The notes under the pieces: model-generated
Told to the model about the DNA's origin: nothing
Database searches by the model: none
The model's input: only the letters and a program-made list of their open reading frames with translations
NCBI GenBank assembly: GCA_016709845.1
Contig: JADJMA010000043.1
Location: 1 to 40,470, forward strand
Length of the DNA stretch: 40,470 bases
Reading direction: 5' to 3'
Source of the DNA: Flammeovirgaceae bacterium
Lineage (GTDB): Bacteria; Bacteroidota; Bacteroidia; Cytophagales; Cyclobacteriaceae
Shown: piece after piece, positions 29,094 to 38,364 of the stretch
How the letters are laid out: each line of letters starts with the position of its first letter
How positions within the stretch are numbered: position 1 is the first letter of the stretch
Program-made: the position numbers and the translations under genes

Positions 29094-29726
29094 TTGCAAA
29101 CTTCTAACACTATTCTCGAGTATTTTCCATCTCTAACGGAAATACAAAAGCTCCAAATCAACCAATTAGGTGGGCTCTATAAAGAGTGGAACGACAAAAT
29201 CAATGTAGTATCCCGTAAGGATATTGAAAACATTTATATCAATCATGTTTTGCACTCCTTAGGCATTGCTAAAGTGATGTCATTTAACCCTCAGGCAGAA
29301 GTGCTTGATGTGGGTACTGGTGGTGGGTTTCCGGGTATTCCCCTTGCTATTTTATTTCCAGAGACACGTTTCCATCTGGTTGATTCTATTGGTAAGAAAA
29401 TTACCGTAGTGAACGAAGTAGCCAATGCGTTGGGTCTGAATAATGTAAGAGCTGAACAAATCCGCGCTGAGCAAATAAAAGGGAAATATGATTTTGTGGT
29501 AAGCCGGGCCGTTACCCGCATGAAGGAATTTTATGGCTGGGTAGAGAACAAGATTAAAGAGCAGGAATCAACGCATACCTTGGATAACGGAATTCTTTAC
29601 TTGAAGGGAGGCGATCTGGACGAGGAGATGAATGAATTGAAATGTCCGTACAGTGTGTATAACCTTTCTGATTATTTCAAGGAGGAGTTTTTTGAAACCA
29701 AGCGCGTGGTTTACGTACCCTTATAG
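29094..29726 (+). CDS. rsmG: 16S rRNA (guanine-527-N7)-methyltransferase
   Basis: SAM-dependent methylation of G527 in 16S rRNA, 210 aa, intact. It opens with a helical region (SLTEIQKLQINQLGGLYKEWNDKINVVSRKD) and INHVLHSLG. The SAM loop is VLDVGTGGGFPGIPLA, with FHLVDSIGKKI and VVSRAVTRM following. No ATG is available; TTG 29094 gives the family length. The stop overlaps the convergent fibre gene by 6 bp (TTATAG). Confidence 0.94.
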   Translation: MQTSNTILEYFPSLTEIQKLQINQLGGLYKEWNDKINVVSRKDIENIYINHVLHSLGIAKVMSFNPQAEVLDVGTGGGFPGIPLAILFPETRFHLVDSIGKKITVVNEVANALGLNNVRAEQIRAEQIKGKYDFVVSRAVTRMKEFYGWVENKIKEQESTHTLDNGILYLKGGDLDEEMNELKCPYSVYNLSDYFKEEFFETKRVVYVPL

Positions 29727-31182
29727 TTTGAAGCCAAACAACACGCCATCAACTCGTTCTCCCAAATTTGAACTTGTCACCACCAATTCTACTGTGTCGC
29801 CAACATTTAGTTTATAAATGATGCTGTCGTAATAATTGACAATAGTAACCACGGGGTAAGCCTGCTGCCGCTTAATATCGAAGAAGGAAGTACCACCTGA
29901 AGTTATTTTTAATTTGATTGGTACGCCCCCAAGGCTTGAAGTCCCGGTAACGGTAAATGAGTAGGCGCCAGCTCCACCGGCTGGCACGGTAAATCGATTG
30001 GTGCTCACTACGTTAAAATCATCGAATGCCTTAGTTAATGAAATGGGTGAATCATTAAAGACACCACCCGTATTAGTAAATGAATAAGTTGTTTTAAAGG
30101 CGTAATTGGTTGCTATTGCCGTGGCTATTGCTGTATCTACATAACCTTTGTTGTTGCATCAGTGGCAACGGTAGGGGCACCTACATTTTGGATTTTAATA
30201 TTTCCTGCACTTGGGTTAGTTGTTAACACTTGAGTAAGCGTAGAAGAAATAGTAACATTGTTTCCCCCGGCAATCGCCAAATTATTGGTTGCTGGCGTGT
30301 ACGTTAAGTTTTGCTTGTACGGAGTAAGATCAACGGTTGTCGCATCACTGGTTAAGCTAAGTATATTGGTACTGGTGTTTAAGGCAAGATCCTGAATTTC
30401 GTTGGTTGCGTTGTTATCATTATCGGCAACGTCAATCGTTACGCCATTGCCATTTGAAATGTTAATAGTGCGATTGGTTCCTGATGGAGTACCCAGTGCT
30501 AAGTTTTGATTATCCGTATTTACAGATCCAAGATTAACAGAGTTTCCACCACTAATGGTCAACGAGGTTCCTGTTAAGGTTAGATTTTGATTATCGACTG
30601 CGAGGGTAGCCAGGTCAACCACTTTGGTGCCACCGGCATCCGTAATCTGAAGTTTTTTGTCTGCTGTTAGCGTGGCGGCAGAGATAAGCTCATTCGTTGC
30701 GTTATTATCGCCATCACCGGTGTTAGAAACTACACCATTGTTTATGGCAATGCCCTGCCCTGCGGTAAGTCCGGAACTATTTCCTGAATACTCAGAATAA
30801 AATGCGTAGGGCACACTCATCAACTGCTGTGTTCCCGCTAATTGAAAGGAACTACCGCCCTCTGGATCAATTTCTATTTGCAACCATTTGTTACCAACAG
30901 CCCAACTTATAAAGGCAAATGAACCCGTGCCGGGCGTGCCTTGACCGATAAGAAGTGTGAATAGACCAAACTGATTGGTTTGAGGTTTATGAGTTTCTGA
31001 ATATTCTACTTCTCCGTTGGCTTCGTTTTTCAAAATGCTTATGTGTACAGAAATGCTTTTATTAATAATAGGTTTGCCATCACTATCGCGCGCCACGCCT
31101 TGGTAGTTAATGCCTTTGGGGCCTGGGAATAAGCTGCCAGTGTTAAAATAGCCAGTACAAGGGAGAGTAGAAGTTTTTTCAT
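29721..31182 (-). CDS. Exported repetitive fibre-like surface protein, two frameshifts
   Basis: About 487 aa. The start MKKLLLSLVLAILTLAAYSQ (ATG 31182) is a clean signal peptide. An indel in a CCCC run near 31110 leads into GINYQGVARDSDGKPI, the standard opening of Bacteroidota surface/tail-fibre-like proteins. The middle (about residues 140-330) is built from degenerate repeats rich in Asn, Thr, Gly and Asp, for example DNDNNATNEIQDL and TGDGDNNATNEL, likely beta-helical or trimeric. A second shift near 30140 enters a C-terminal globular part ending in VDGVLFGFKL. No enzyme motif is seen. It lies 5 bp after a T9SS cargo gene, so the two are probably co-transcribed. Confidence 0.78.
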
Positions 31183-31187
31183 AAGCG

Positions 31188-31649
31188 TTAGGTTCCCACT
31201 TTAATGACTTTAATAGTTTTACTCTCCTGGTTAGTCAGCAGCACTTTAATGAAATAGGCGCCCGGGGCAATATCGCCCAGCTGCACTTTGTTGTCTTTGG
31301 TTGGTTTAATGGTAGTTATCTTCCGGCCCCACGTATCGTATAGATCCATGAACTGAATCTGTATTTCGCATCCGTAGGCTTCAATGGTGATTTCACTTTT
31401 AGCAGGATTAGGATAATAAGTGAAAGCGAGATCCTTGCAAGGAAGAATTTCGGGCTGAAGAAAGCCTTGCGTTAAGCTCAGATTAGAATTTGAAAAAGTG
31501 AGAATGGCGGGCTCACCGATGGATGATGTTACGATAAAGTTAGGAACCGAAAGATCGAAGCCGGCCATGTTTGTTACCTGCTGCCGTGCCTGGCCCATAC
31601 CCAGGATGGGCAATAGAAGAAGTAGCAAATAGGTAAATTTCGATCTCAT
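31188..31649 (-). CDS. Small T9SS type A sorting-domain protein
   Basis: 153 aa, intact. A signal peptide (MRSKFTYLLLLLLPILGMGQ) is followed by a short segment with VTSSIGEPAILTF and LTQGFLQPEI. A complete type IX secretion C-terminal domain comes next: FTYYPNPAKSEITIEA, VQLGDIAPGAYFIKV, ending KTIKVIKVGT. The mature part is only about 40 residues before the sorting domain, so it is either a minimal surface peptide or a partner of the fibre protein encoded 5 bp downstream. Confidence 0.88.
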   Translation of the reverse strand: MRSKFTYLLLLLLPILGMGQARQQVTNMAGFDLSVPNFIVTSSIGEPAILTFSNSNLSLTQGFLQPEILPCKDLAFTYYPNPAKSEITIEAYGCEIQIQFMDLYDTWGRKITTIKPTKDNKVQLGDIAPGAYFIKVLLTNQESKTIKVIKVGT

Positions 31650-31755
31650 AAGTGATTAGGAAATAGAAACTTACAACATTTGGTTAAATATTCACATAAG
31701 GTGTAATTTTTTAATCATTATTTCCTTTTTCCAGGGATGGGGTTGGGCCCTACCA

Positions 31756-32130
31756 TTACAAAGACTCCCCCAAAAACAGTCCGGCATAGACGGCCAAAAC
31801 ACAGAGCAAAAGACTCAGGATCACGTAAATCAATGAGTTTAGGCTGAAACCGCCCTGTAGTAGGGTAAGGGCTTCGTAGCCAAAAGTTGAAAAAGTGCTG
31901 AAGCCCCCACAGAAGCCCACCGTCCAAAACATCCGGGCGTTAGGTGAAAATAATTGCCGGTGATCAGCCAAACCTATGAATAGGCCGAGCACAAAACAGG
32001 CGGCAATGTTGGCAATCAGGGTTCCGTATGGAAAATTATAGCTGTGAAGGGCATTGACCCAGCGACCGAGCGAATAGCGCACCATGCTGCCAAGGCCTCC
32101 ACCGATAAAAACCATGATTAGTGCACGCAT
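31756..32130 (-). CDS. crcB: Fluoride exporter CrcB/Fluc
   Basis: Small dual-topology fluoride channel, 124 aa with four TM helices, intact. Family marks are GGGLGSMVRYSLGRW near the N-terminus, FPYGTLIANIAACFVLG (the conserved Asn), and VGFCGGFSTFSTF with the Phe-box and Na+-site region. No fluoride riboswitch is recognisable; the gene follows plsC by only 15 bp and appears to be its operon partner. Confidence 0.94.
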   Translation of the reverse strand: MRALIMVFIGGGLGSMVRYSLGRWVNALHSYNFPYGTLIANIAACFVLGLFIGLADHRQLFSPNARMFWTVGFCGGFSTFSTFGYEALTLLQGGFSLNSLIYVILSLLLCVLAVYAGLFLGESL

Positions 32131-32145
32131 TGTTATAAAGTTATG

Positions 32146-32885
32146 TTAAGTATGGCTTATAATCATTTCACGCATGATTGCATTCGTCTGTTCTCTTAAT
32201 GTTTTGGTATCTGAAGAATGGTCTACCAAAATTTCTTTGCCCACAACAATGTGAATGGTGCCGGGTAGTAGTTGTATGGTGCCCGGTGGCATTAGTTTGC
32301 CAGCGCCCAGAACGACAATAGGCAACAGAGACTTTTGCGTATCGGCTGCAATTCGAAAAGCACCATCTTTAAAGGGTTGAAGAATTTCTTTACTGCGGTT
32401 TTGTGTGCCTTCCGGAAAAATCAGAATGTTAATGCCCATCGTTAAAATTTCTTTCAGGTGATCGAGGCTTTTTTTACGACTTTCATTGCTGGTGCGATCC
32501 ACCACCACGCACGTAGCACGGGTTATCCAACCAAACACAGGTATTTTCAATAGCTCTTTTTTTGCCAGTGGCCGAAACTGGCCGCGGATAGTCATAGCAA
32601 TACCGGGCAGATCGAGGAAGGAAGTATGATTACTTACGTAGATGTAAGATTTGCCCTTCTCAATATTTTCCCGGTCAATAATTTTATACCGGATAAACGT
32701 AAGTTGACTAAACACCCACGACCAGGCTTTCATAAAAAGTAAGTGACCGAAACGGCATGTTGTCCAAAAAATGCGGGTAGAATAATGCCTGGCAAAAATA
32801 TAATCATGAAAACAGAGAACACCAGAAATACCCAGACTCTATAGAGGAATAATAAAATATGTTTAATACGTCTCAAAAGGTTCAA
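32146..32885 (-). CDS. plsC: 1-acyl-glycerol-3-phosphate acyltransferase, one frameshift
   Basis: Makes phosphatidate from lysophosphatidate at the inner membrane, about 246 aa. I start at TTG 32885, which gives MNLLRRIKHILLFLYRVW and the family's N-terminal membrane helix. A one-base loss near 32735 separates this from MKAWSWVFSQLTF. Catalytic motifs are NHTSFLD (HxxxxD) and FPEGTQNR; RPLAKKELLKIPVFGW and PIVVLGAGKLMPPG complete the substrate site. It is 15 bp upstream of crcB. Upstream sequence 32886-33043 shows no other gene. Confidence 0.9.
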
Positions 32886-33043
32886 ACTTTTAGGTGAAAA
32901 AAAATTCCCGAAAGGTAAGGAAATGAGTTAAAAGGAGAGCTATAAAATGATCAACGGAAAATCCACCTGAGTTCGTGCCGGCCCTGCGTTACTCACCTTT
33001 AGATTCTATCTTTAGTCCGTGGAACACGAGCCAATGGCAAGGT

Positions 33044-33277
33044 TTAGATATTTTCTGGAAGCCTTTCAAATTCTTTTCGTTTGGCTTCCATCCACTGATT
33101 CATGGAGTCGGGTGACTTCATCATCTTTTATTTCTTCATAGCTTCAAGGTGTGCTTGGTCTCCTTTCTGAAACATTTCCATGCCATGCTTTTTACTCAAT
33201 GCTGCAATTTCGTCAAACGTATTTGCACTGAATTTTGGTCGCAAGCGCCACCAAGTTGTTTGCAAGTCATTGTTCAT
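33044..33277 (-). CDS. Small hypothetical protein with an in-frame TAA
   Basis: 77 sense codons in one frame, interrupted by a TAA at 33130-33128. The first part is MNNDLQTTWWRLRPKFSAN through FDEIAALSKKHGMEMF to EAMKK. The second continues in the same frame as MMKSPDSMNQWMEAKRKEF and ends LPENI. The two halves read as one charged helical protein, and a GAA to TAA change would explain the stop. The function and family are unknown to me. The plus-strand open frame here is a shadow. Confidence 0.5.
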
Positions 33278-33360
33278 ATCTTTTCTTGTGGGTCTGTTTT
33301 ACCTATTTCAGAGTATAATTCGTCTGATGTATATACTTTTCATTTTAATACATTAACTTC

Positions 33361-34708
33361 TTACGAAAAATAATTGGTTACACCAGGGATTGCGACTGGG
33401 TAGTTTCCATCAGGGCCAGGCAATAGTGGAGGTAAAGCATTGAAATCAAATTTAGTTGGCATAATGCTCATCCCTGAATTCAAGGCTTTCTCAAACTCAA
33501 CTACTTGTCCGGTATAGGTTGCTAATCTTCCAAGAATAGAAGTCATCGTGCTCTTCGCTCCCCTTTCAGTATCATCAAATTTGTATTCTTTTTTTGCAAT
33601 AGCTGCAAACAACTCATCATGCTCCGTTTGATAAGGATTATTTTCTTTTGAGCGATCATATTGATAAAGCACTTTTCCTTTGCGATCAACAATATTGGCA
33701 GCACCCGCATAGATGCTTCCTTTTGTGCCTACCATTAATTCATCTACTTTACTCATGGTGCCTTTAATATGGCGGCACTGGCTGTTTAATATGGAGCCAT
33801 CGGCATAATGAAACTCTACATAGTGGTGATCAAAAATTTCACCGTAGTCTTTTCCTTTTCGTACCTCTCGGCCACCCATACCTTGTGCTTTTACCGGATA
33901 GCCTTCTTTAAACCAATTGATCACATCAATGTTATGAATATGCTGCTCTACGATATGATCGCCACACAACCAGTTAAAATAATACCAATTGCGCATTTGA
34001 TATTCCATTTCAGTTTGATTGTATTTGCGTGGATTCATCCAAACGCCTTCGTTGTTCCACCAGGCTTGCGCGGAGGTGATTTCGCCAATCAACCCTTCTT
34101 TATATTTCTTAAATAATTCGCGATATGAATTTTGATAGTGACGCTGTAAGCCAACGACTACATTCAATTTTTTCTGGCGTGCAATTACCGCAGCATCCAA
34201 TACCCGCTTAATTCCGGCAGGGTCGGTAGCCACCGGCTTTTCCATAAATATTTGTTTGCCTTGATTCACGGCTTCCTCAAAGTGAATAGGACGAAACCCG
34301 GGTGGGGTTGTTAAAATAACAACATCCGCCAAGGCCATTGCTTTCTTATAGCCATCAAACCCTACAAACTTATTTTCTTCCGGAACCGCTACTCGTTGAG
34401 ATACATTGCCATCTTCATTGTTGGGATCATTCAACTCGTTGTAGCAGCCATCCAGTCGATCGCGAAACGCATCGGCCATAGCCACCAATTTTACATTTTG
34501 CTTGGTAAGCAGGGCTTGCATAGCCGCACCGGTACCCCGGCCACCGCAGCCGATAAGAGCGATTTTAATACTGTCGTCAACAGAAGTATTTACATTTCCT
34601 GCTTGTAGGGGGGGGGGTGGGCGCTTAGGAATAAGGTTGCTGCCAGGGAACTGGCGATCAGTTAGTTTTTTAACAAACCTCTGCGGGATTGGTTAGTTAG
34701 GTTTTCAT
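33361..34708 (-). CDS. Gfo/Idh/MocA oxidoreductase with Tat-like signal, frameshifted N-terminus
   Basis: About 449 aa. From ATG 34708 the first 60 codons are broken by at least two or three indels but read NQSRRGLLK (twin-arginine), then LIASSLAATLFLSA (hydrophobic), then a poly-C10 tract and IKIALIGCGGRGTGAA, the NAD(P) fold. The remainder is intact: ADVVILTTPPGFRPIHFEEA, MEKPVATDPAG (catalytic Lys of the EKP motif), CGDHIVEQHIHNIDVINW and GTKGSIYAG. Such exported members act on sugars or polyols in Bacteroidota; the substrate is unknown. It is downstream of the SUMF-like gene, separated by repeat element B. Confidence 0.87.
34608..34617. repeat. Poly-G10 (poly-C in the coding strand) in a signal-peptide region
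   Basis: Ten G in a row on the plus strand, then T and GGG, inside the N-terminal coding part of the Gfo/Idh/MocA gene just after the hydrophobic signal segment. Slippage here would switch the reading frame of everything downstream. It may equally be a homopolymer error. Confidence 0.85.
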
Positions 34709-34727
34709 AATAATGTTGGTTGTTTTT

Positions 34728-34797
34728 GATACTGGTCACTCGATACTGGATTGCTCGTTGAAAAGAAACGATCGACCAGAGTCCAGTATCCAGCATC
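34728..34797. repeat. 7-bp-periodic inverted repeat element B
   Basis: The left arm (34728-34759) has heptads of the ATACTGG/TCACTCG type. The right arm (34767-34797) has CCAGAGT, CCAGTAT and CCAGCAT units. The arms pair imperfectly over about 30 bp, both outer ends being GAT(A/G)CTGG, around a short purine loop. It sits between the Gfo/Idh/MocA start and the stop codon of the SUMF-like gene, which it abuts. Confidence 0.8.
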
Positions 34798-35728
34798 TAC
34801 TGAAGGTACAAGTTATAAAACTTTTCAATTTCTTCTTTCGAAGGTTGTACGAGTGGCCTCACAACCCTAAAACCCATAAACATGCCATCGGTAAGCCACC
34901 ATTTGCTTTTAGGTATTTGCGGATCGCGTTGGTTCCAGTTCGGGCTCGATGCAATTCGGTTAGCACACCGCAGTTCTTTTGCTTCATCCAGGTAGGAGCC
35001 ACCCTTTACACTTTTTGGATATTTTGAACCCACCGAGGTCATAGGGTTTTTGAATTTATTTTCCATAGTATGCTGGATCATATTGATCAATGGTCCACTC
35101 ACTTAAATTTCAAGCATATCATACAAACCCCAGGCGTTCGGTTTTAACTGACCTACCTGATGAAACTTGCCATTGCTGTTATCTTTAAAGTATCCATATT
35201 CTTTCAAACTTTGAGCATCGTTGCCAAAGGATACGCTGTTGTAGTTCCTGCGCGACACGCATATTCCCATTCAGCTTCGGTAGGTAGCCGAAAGAAAATT
35301 CCTGTTTTAGTATAAAGCCATTTGCAATACATGATAGCCGCGGTGTGACTCATGCTATTGGTCGGTTGTTTTTTATCTCGGCCCATACCCCAGGTAAGAT
35401 CAATATACTGAGGTGTTGCGCGCGTCACCCCATCAATGGTTTTGGTTTGTGGTATGGCGTTATCCTTAAAATATAAATCCCATTCGGCAAACGTTACCTC
35501 TTTGGTTGCCATCCAAAATTTAGAGAGCTCGATTTCTTTTTGCGGCCCTTCATCCGCATCGCGTCCGCGCTCAATATCTGAACTTCCCATTTTAAATTTC
35601 CCTGCTGGGATAGCAGCCATTTTAAAAGTCAATTCAGTATTTGGAATTGTTTGCTCGTAGGTTTTGAAATCCTGCGCATGAGTGAAGGTGATTGAAAATA
35701 ATGTGCAGAAGAGGAATGGTCTTATCAT
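34797..35728 (-). CDS. Formylglycine-generating-enzyme/SUMF1-like exported protein, about three frameshifts
   Basis: About 310 aa. A signal peptide (MIRPFLFCTLFSITFTHAQ) precedes a full SUMF1-type fold: IPAGKFKMGSSDIERGRDAD, FWMATKEVTFAEWDLYF, RLPTEAEWEYACRAGT, then WGLYDML...LSEWTIDQYDP, VKGGSYLDEAKELRCANR and GFRVVRP. Shifts lie near 35215 and around 35065-35105. Family members include sulfatase-activating enzymes and gliding-motility-type lipoproteins; the active Cys pair of the true enzyme is not evident, so this may be a non-enzymatic FGE-fold protein. It is flanked on both sides by heptad-repeat elements. Confidence 0.83.
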
Positions 35729-35735
35729 AAGATGT

Positions 35736-35805
35736 TACTGGATACTGGTCACTGATTACCTTTTACCAATTACTAACTACTCAGGACTCACTACTATTTA
35801 CTTCT
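35736..35805. repeat. 7-bp-periodic repeat element C
   Basis: Ten consecutive heptads, most beginning TAC (TACTGGA, TACTGGT, TACCAAT, TACTAAC and so on), hold an exact 7-bp register from 35736 to 35805. The element begins 8 bp upstream of the SUMF-like start and runs into the final codons of the methyltransferase gene, whose stop lies at 35794-35796. Unlike elements A and B it has no opposite arm. Confidence 0.8.
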
Positions 35806-36983
35806 TTTAATCAATGCCATATAAAATCCATCATAGCCTTCAGAAGGTAAAATCCACTTTTGATCAATCAACTCAAACGAATCTTTTCTTGATTCTAAAA
35901 AAGTAACTACTTGTTTCTCGTTTTCAGAAGGCAATAAACTGCAGGTAGAATAAACCATCAGCCCGCCCGGCTTAAGAATAGAGCTGTAGTCGGCAAGTAT
36001 ATGTTGTTGCAATTCTTTCACTCGTTCAATAAAATCAGTGGAAAGTTTCCACTTGGCATCCGGATTCCTTTTAATCACCCTAATCCCGAACACGGTACGT
36101 CTAATAACAACCGATCGGCTGAGTTTTCAAGTCTCTTAATTGTTTTAGAAGATTCAATCACGCGGGTTTCGATATTGCCTGCTCCGGCTCTTCGTGCCCG
36201 TTTCTTAAGTTCTTCTAACTTCCATGCCTCCGTATCCAAGGCAATGATGCGCCCTTTATTTTGTGAGTGATGCCAGGTGTAACGTTTTGCCACCAGCACC
36301 GGCACAAGCATCGACTACCCGCATGCCGGGCTTTACTTGCAAAAAGGAGCAATCAATTGCGAGCCGGCATCCTGCACTTCAAACAAACCATCTTTAAATT
36401 GTTGCCGGGTAAAAATATTTTGTCGTTGCTCCAACAGCAGGGCATCTGGAAATTGTGGTGGAGCTTCGGTAGCAATCTCCTCTTCGTCAAGTTGTTTTTG
36501 TAATTCCTTGCGGGAAATTTTTAATGTATTGACGCGTAACACCACTTTGGCTTCTTCATTCAACGCAGCTAACTCTTTTTCCCAGCGCGCACCAAATTCT
36601 TTTTCTCCCAATTCATCCAGCCAATCTGGAATCGACTCGCGAACTTTTCTATCGGCTTGAGCGGCCTCATAGCCGGCTTCAATTTTTTTACGATTTAGTC
36701 CTTCAAACTCTTCCCAATCGGGAAACTCGGTGTTGTTCCATAAACACCAAACCCCCAGTAATTTCCAAAAATCCTCATCACCCGCGTCTGAGATTTCTTT
36801 AAATAAGCGATACCAACGCACGATGTCATAGGTTGTTTCTGCAATAAACCGCCTGTCGCGCGCACCCCATTTTGGATTGCTCTTTAGAATTTTCTCAATC
36901 ACTTTGTCGGCATATTTCTTGTTAACAAAGATCTCGTGGAGACCATCCACCACGGCAGCCGATAAGTTGCGGTATATTTTCAT
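35794..36983 (-). CDS. RsmB/Fmu-type RNA m5C methyltransferase, about three frameshifts
   Basis: About 396 aa. The N-terminal helical RNA-binding domain spans about 1-150 (KSNPKWGARDRRFIAETTYD). PUA-like VLRVNTLKISRKEL follows, then the SAM domain: MRVVDACAGAGGKTLHLA, GRIIALDTEAWKLEEL, motif IV LLLDVPCSGLG and motif VI VYSTCSLLPSENEKQV, giving the two catalytic Cys. Shifts lie near 36335, 36265 and 36090. The target is probably 16S rRNA, by family. A TAACTTTG box lies 5 nt upstream of the ATG. Confidence 0.9.
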
Positions 36984-36988
36984 GTTGG

Positions 36989-36996
36989 CAAAGTTA
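36989..36996 (-). promoter_or_regulatory. -7 box of the RsmB-like gene
   Basis: TAACTTTG on the minus strand fits TAnnTTTG and ends 5 nt before the start codon, predicting a leaderless or nearly leaderless message. I find no clear -33 element. Confidence 0.45.
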
Positions 36997-37066
36997 GAAA
37001 CTGGCTGTGGTTATCAGGCATTTTTGAAGGAATGTTTTTAACTTGGGTGTTAGATTGGATAAAAGT

Positions 37067-37406
37067 ATGGGACGTGTTTTCTTAATCATCTATAGACCGC
37101 ATAAGGGTAAGGAACAGGAACTACTTTCTACTTTAAAGTCAGGATATGCCCCATTATTAGCAGGCGGATATGTTACCGATCGACCACCTATTCTTATGAA
37201 GGCTAAAAAATGGAAATTTATTGATGATATTTGAATGGAAGGAAAAAGAAAGTCGGGAGAAGGCCCAGGTCGACCCGGCCATTCAGGAACAATGGAAGCG
37301 GGTCAGTAAATTGAGTGAATTTGAAAAGCCAGATTCTCTTATTGAATTTCAAGATGTATTCCCAGAATTTGAGGCGATCCCCTGGGATGATTACGCAAAG
37401 AAATAG
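37067..37406 (+). CDS. Small dimeric alpha/beta-barrel-like protein, one frameshift
   Basis: About 113 aa. The start is taken at MGRVFLIIYRPHKGKEQELL (ATG 37067), which begins with the first beta-strand; an ATG eight codons earlier is possible. A frameshift near 37218 joins KKWKFIDD to IFEWKEKESREKAQVDPA. The beta-alpha-beta pattern with FEWK and a later WKR resembles antibiotic-biosynthesis-monooxygenase/EthD-like small proteins. The function is unknown. It is divergent from the RsmB-like gene and 27 bp upstream of the isomerase-like gene. Confidence 0.65.
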
Positions 37407-37433
37407 AATACGTACAAACCAAATTCTCAAGAA

Positions 37434-38343
37434 ATGAAAAGAAGAAATTTTATTCAGGCCGGACTTACCGCAGCGGCATCTACGTTCGCATTGTCTTCGT
37501 CTCGGGCTACAGAATTTACGGCTACACTGGCGGCAAAACCTTTTAAACTTAATTACGCGCCTCATGATGGCATGTTTAAGAATCACGCGGGAAAGGATTT
37601 CATTGATCAATTAAAATTTATGGCCGATCAGGCTTTCGTGGAGTTGAAGATAACGGTTTGCTGGAGCGGCCAGCCGTTGAGCAGGATCGTATAGGTAAAA
37701 CCCTATCGCAATTAGGTATGACGATGGGCGTGTTTGTTATTGATGGTGGCGACAACTGGAAAACTTCGTTAACTACAGGTAAGCAAGAGTTTAAAGATAA
37801 TTTTATTAAAACCTGCAAAATATCGGTAGAGGCAGCCAAGCGTGTAAATGCAAAATGGGCTACCGTGGTGCCTGGCTTTTTTGATCGTAAAATGTCTATG
37901 GGTTTACAAACTGCTAATGTTGTGGATGCACTGCGCAGAGGTGCCGAGATTTTGGAGCCAAGTGGACTGGTGATGGTACTGGAACCATTAAGTGATACTC
38001 CGGAATTATTCTTACGCACATCCGATCAAACCTATGAGATCTGCAAAGCGGTGAAAAGTCCTTCATGTAAAATTTTGTACGACATTTACCACATGCAACG
38101 TAACGAAGGCAACCTGATTAATAACATCGATGCGAGTTGGGATGAGATTGCCTACTTTCAAATTGGTGACAATCCCGGAGGAAAGAACCAACCACGGGAG
38201 AAATTAATTATAAGAATATTTTCAAACACCTTTACGAGAAAGGATACAAAGGTATAATGGGTATGGAGCACGGCAACTCGAAAGAAGGCAAGGAAGGCGA
38301 ACTAGCCTTGATTAATGCTTACCGGGAGTCAGATAATTTTTAG
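37434..38343 (+). CDS. Hydroxypyruvate-isomerase-like TIM-barrel protein, Tat-exported, two frameshifts
   Basis: About 303 aa, xylose-isomerase-like sugar-phosphate isomerase/epimerase superfamily. MKRRNFIQAGLTAAASTFA is a twin-arginine signal. The barrel opens with FKLNYAPHDGMFKNHAG. After a shift near 37640 it continues with LLERPAVEQDRIG, MVLEPLSDTPELF (metal Glu) and LYDIYHMQRNEGN (metal Asp/His). After a second shift near 38205 it reads INYKNIFKHLYEKGY and GMEHGNS (last metal Glu). These residues match the Hyi family. A periplasmic member in Bacteroidota is usually linked to sugar-acid metabolism; the substrate is unknown. Confidence 0.85.
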
Positions 38344-38364
38344 ATTATTAAAACGTATGGAGCA

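Noticed and set aside
31650..32145. Fluoride riboswitch upstream of crcB
   Set aside because: Only 15 bp separate crcB from plsC and no conserved riboswitch core is visible.
16507..33130. Alternative genetic code suggested by in-frame TAG, TGA and TAA
   Set aside because: All three codons also serve as normal stops of intact genes here (for example nuoH TGA, glycosyltransferase TAG, nuoJ TAA), so no single reassignment fits.
33149..33373. Plus-strand open frame between plsC and the Gfo/Idh/MocA gene
   Set aside because: Its composition is not protein-like, and the opposite strand carries a better small helical gene.
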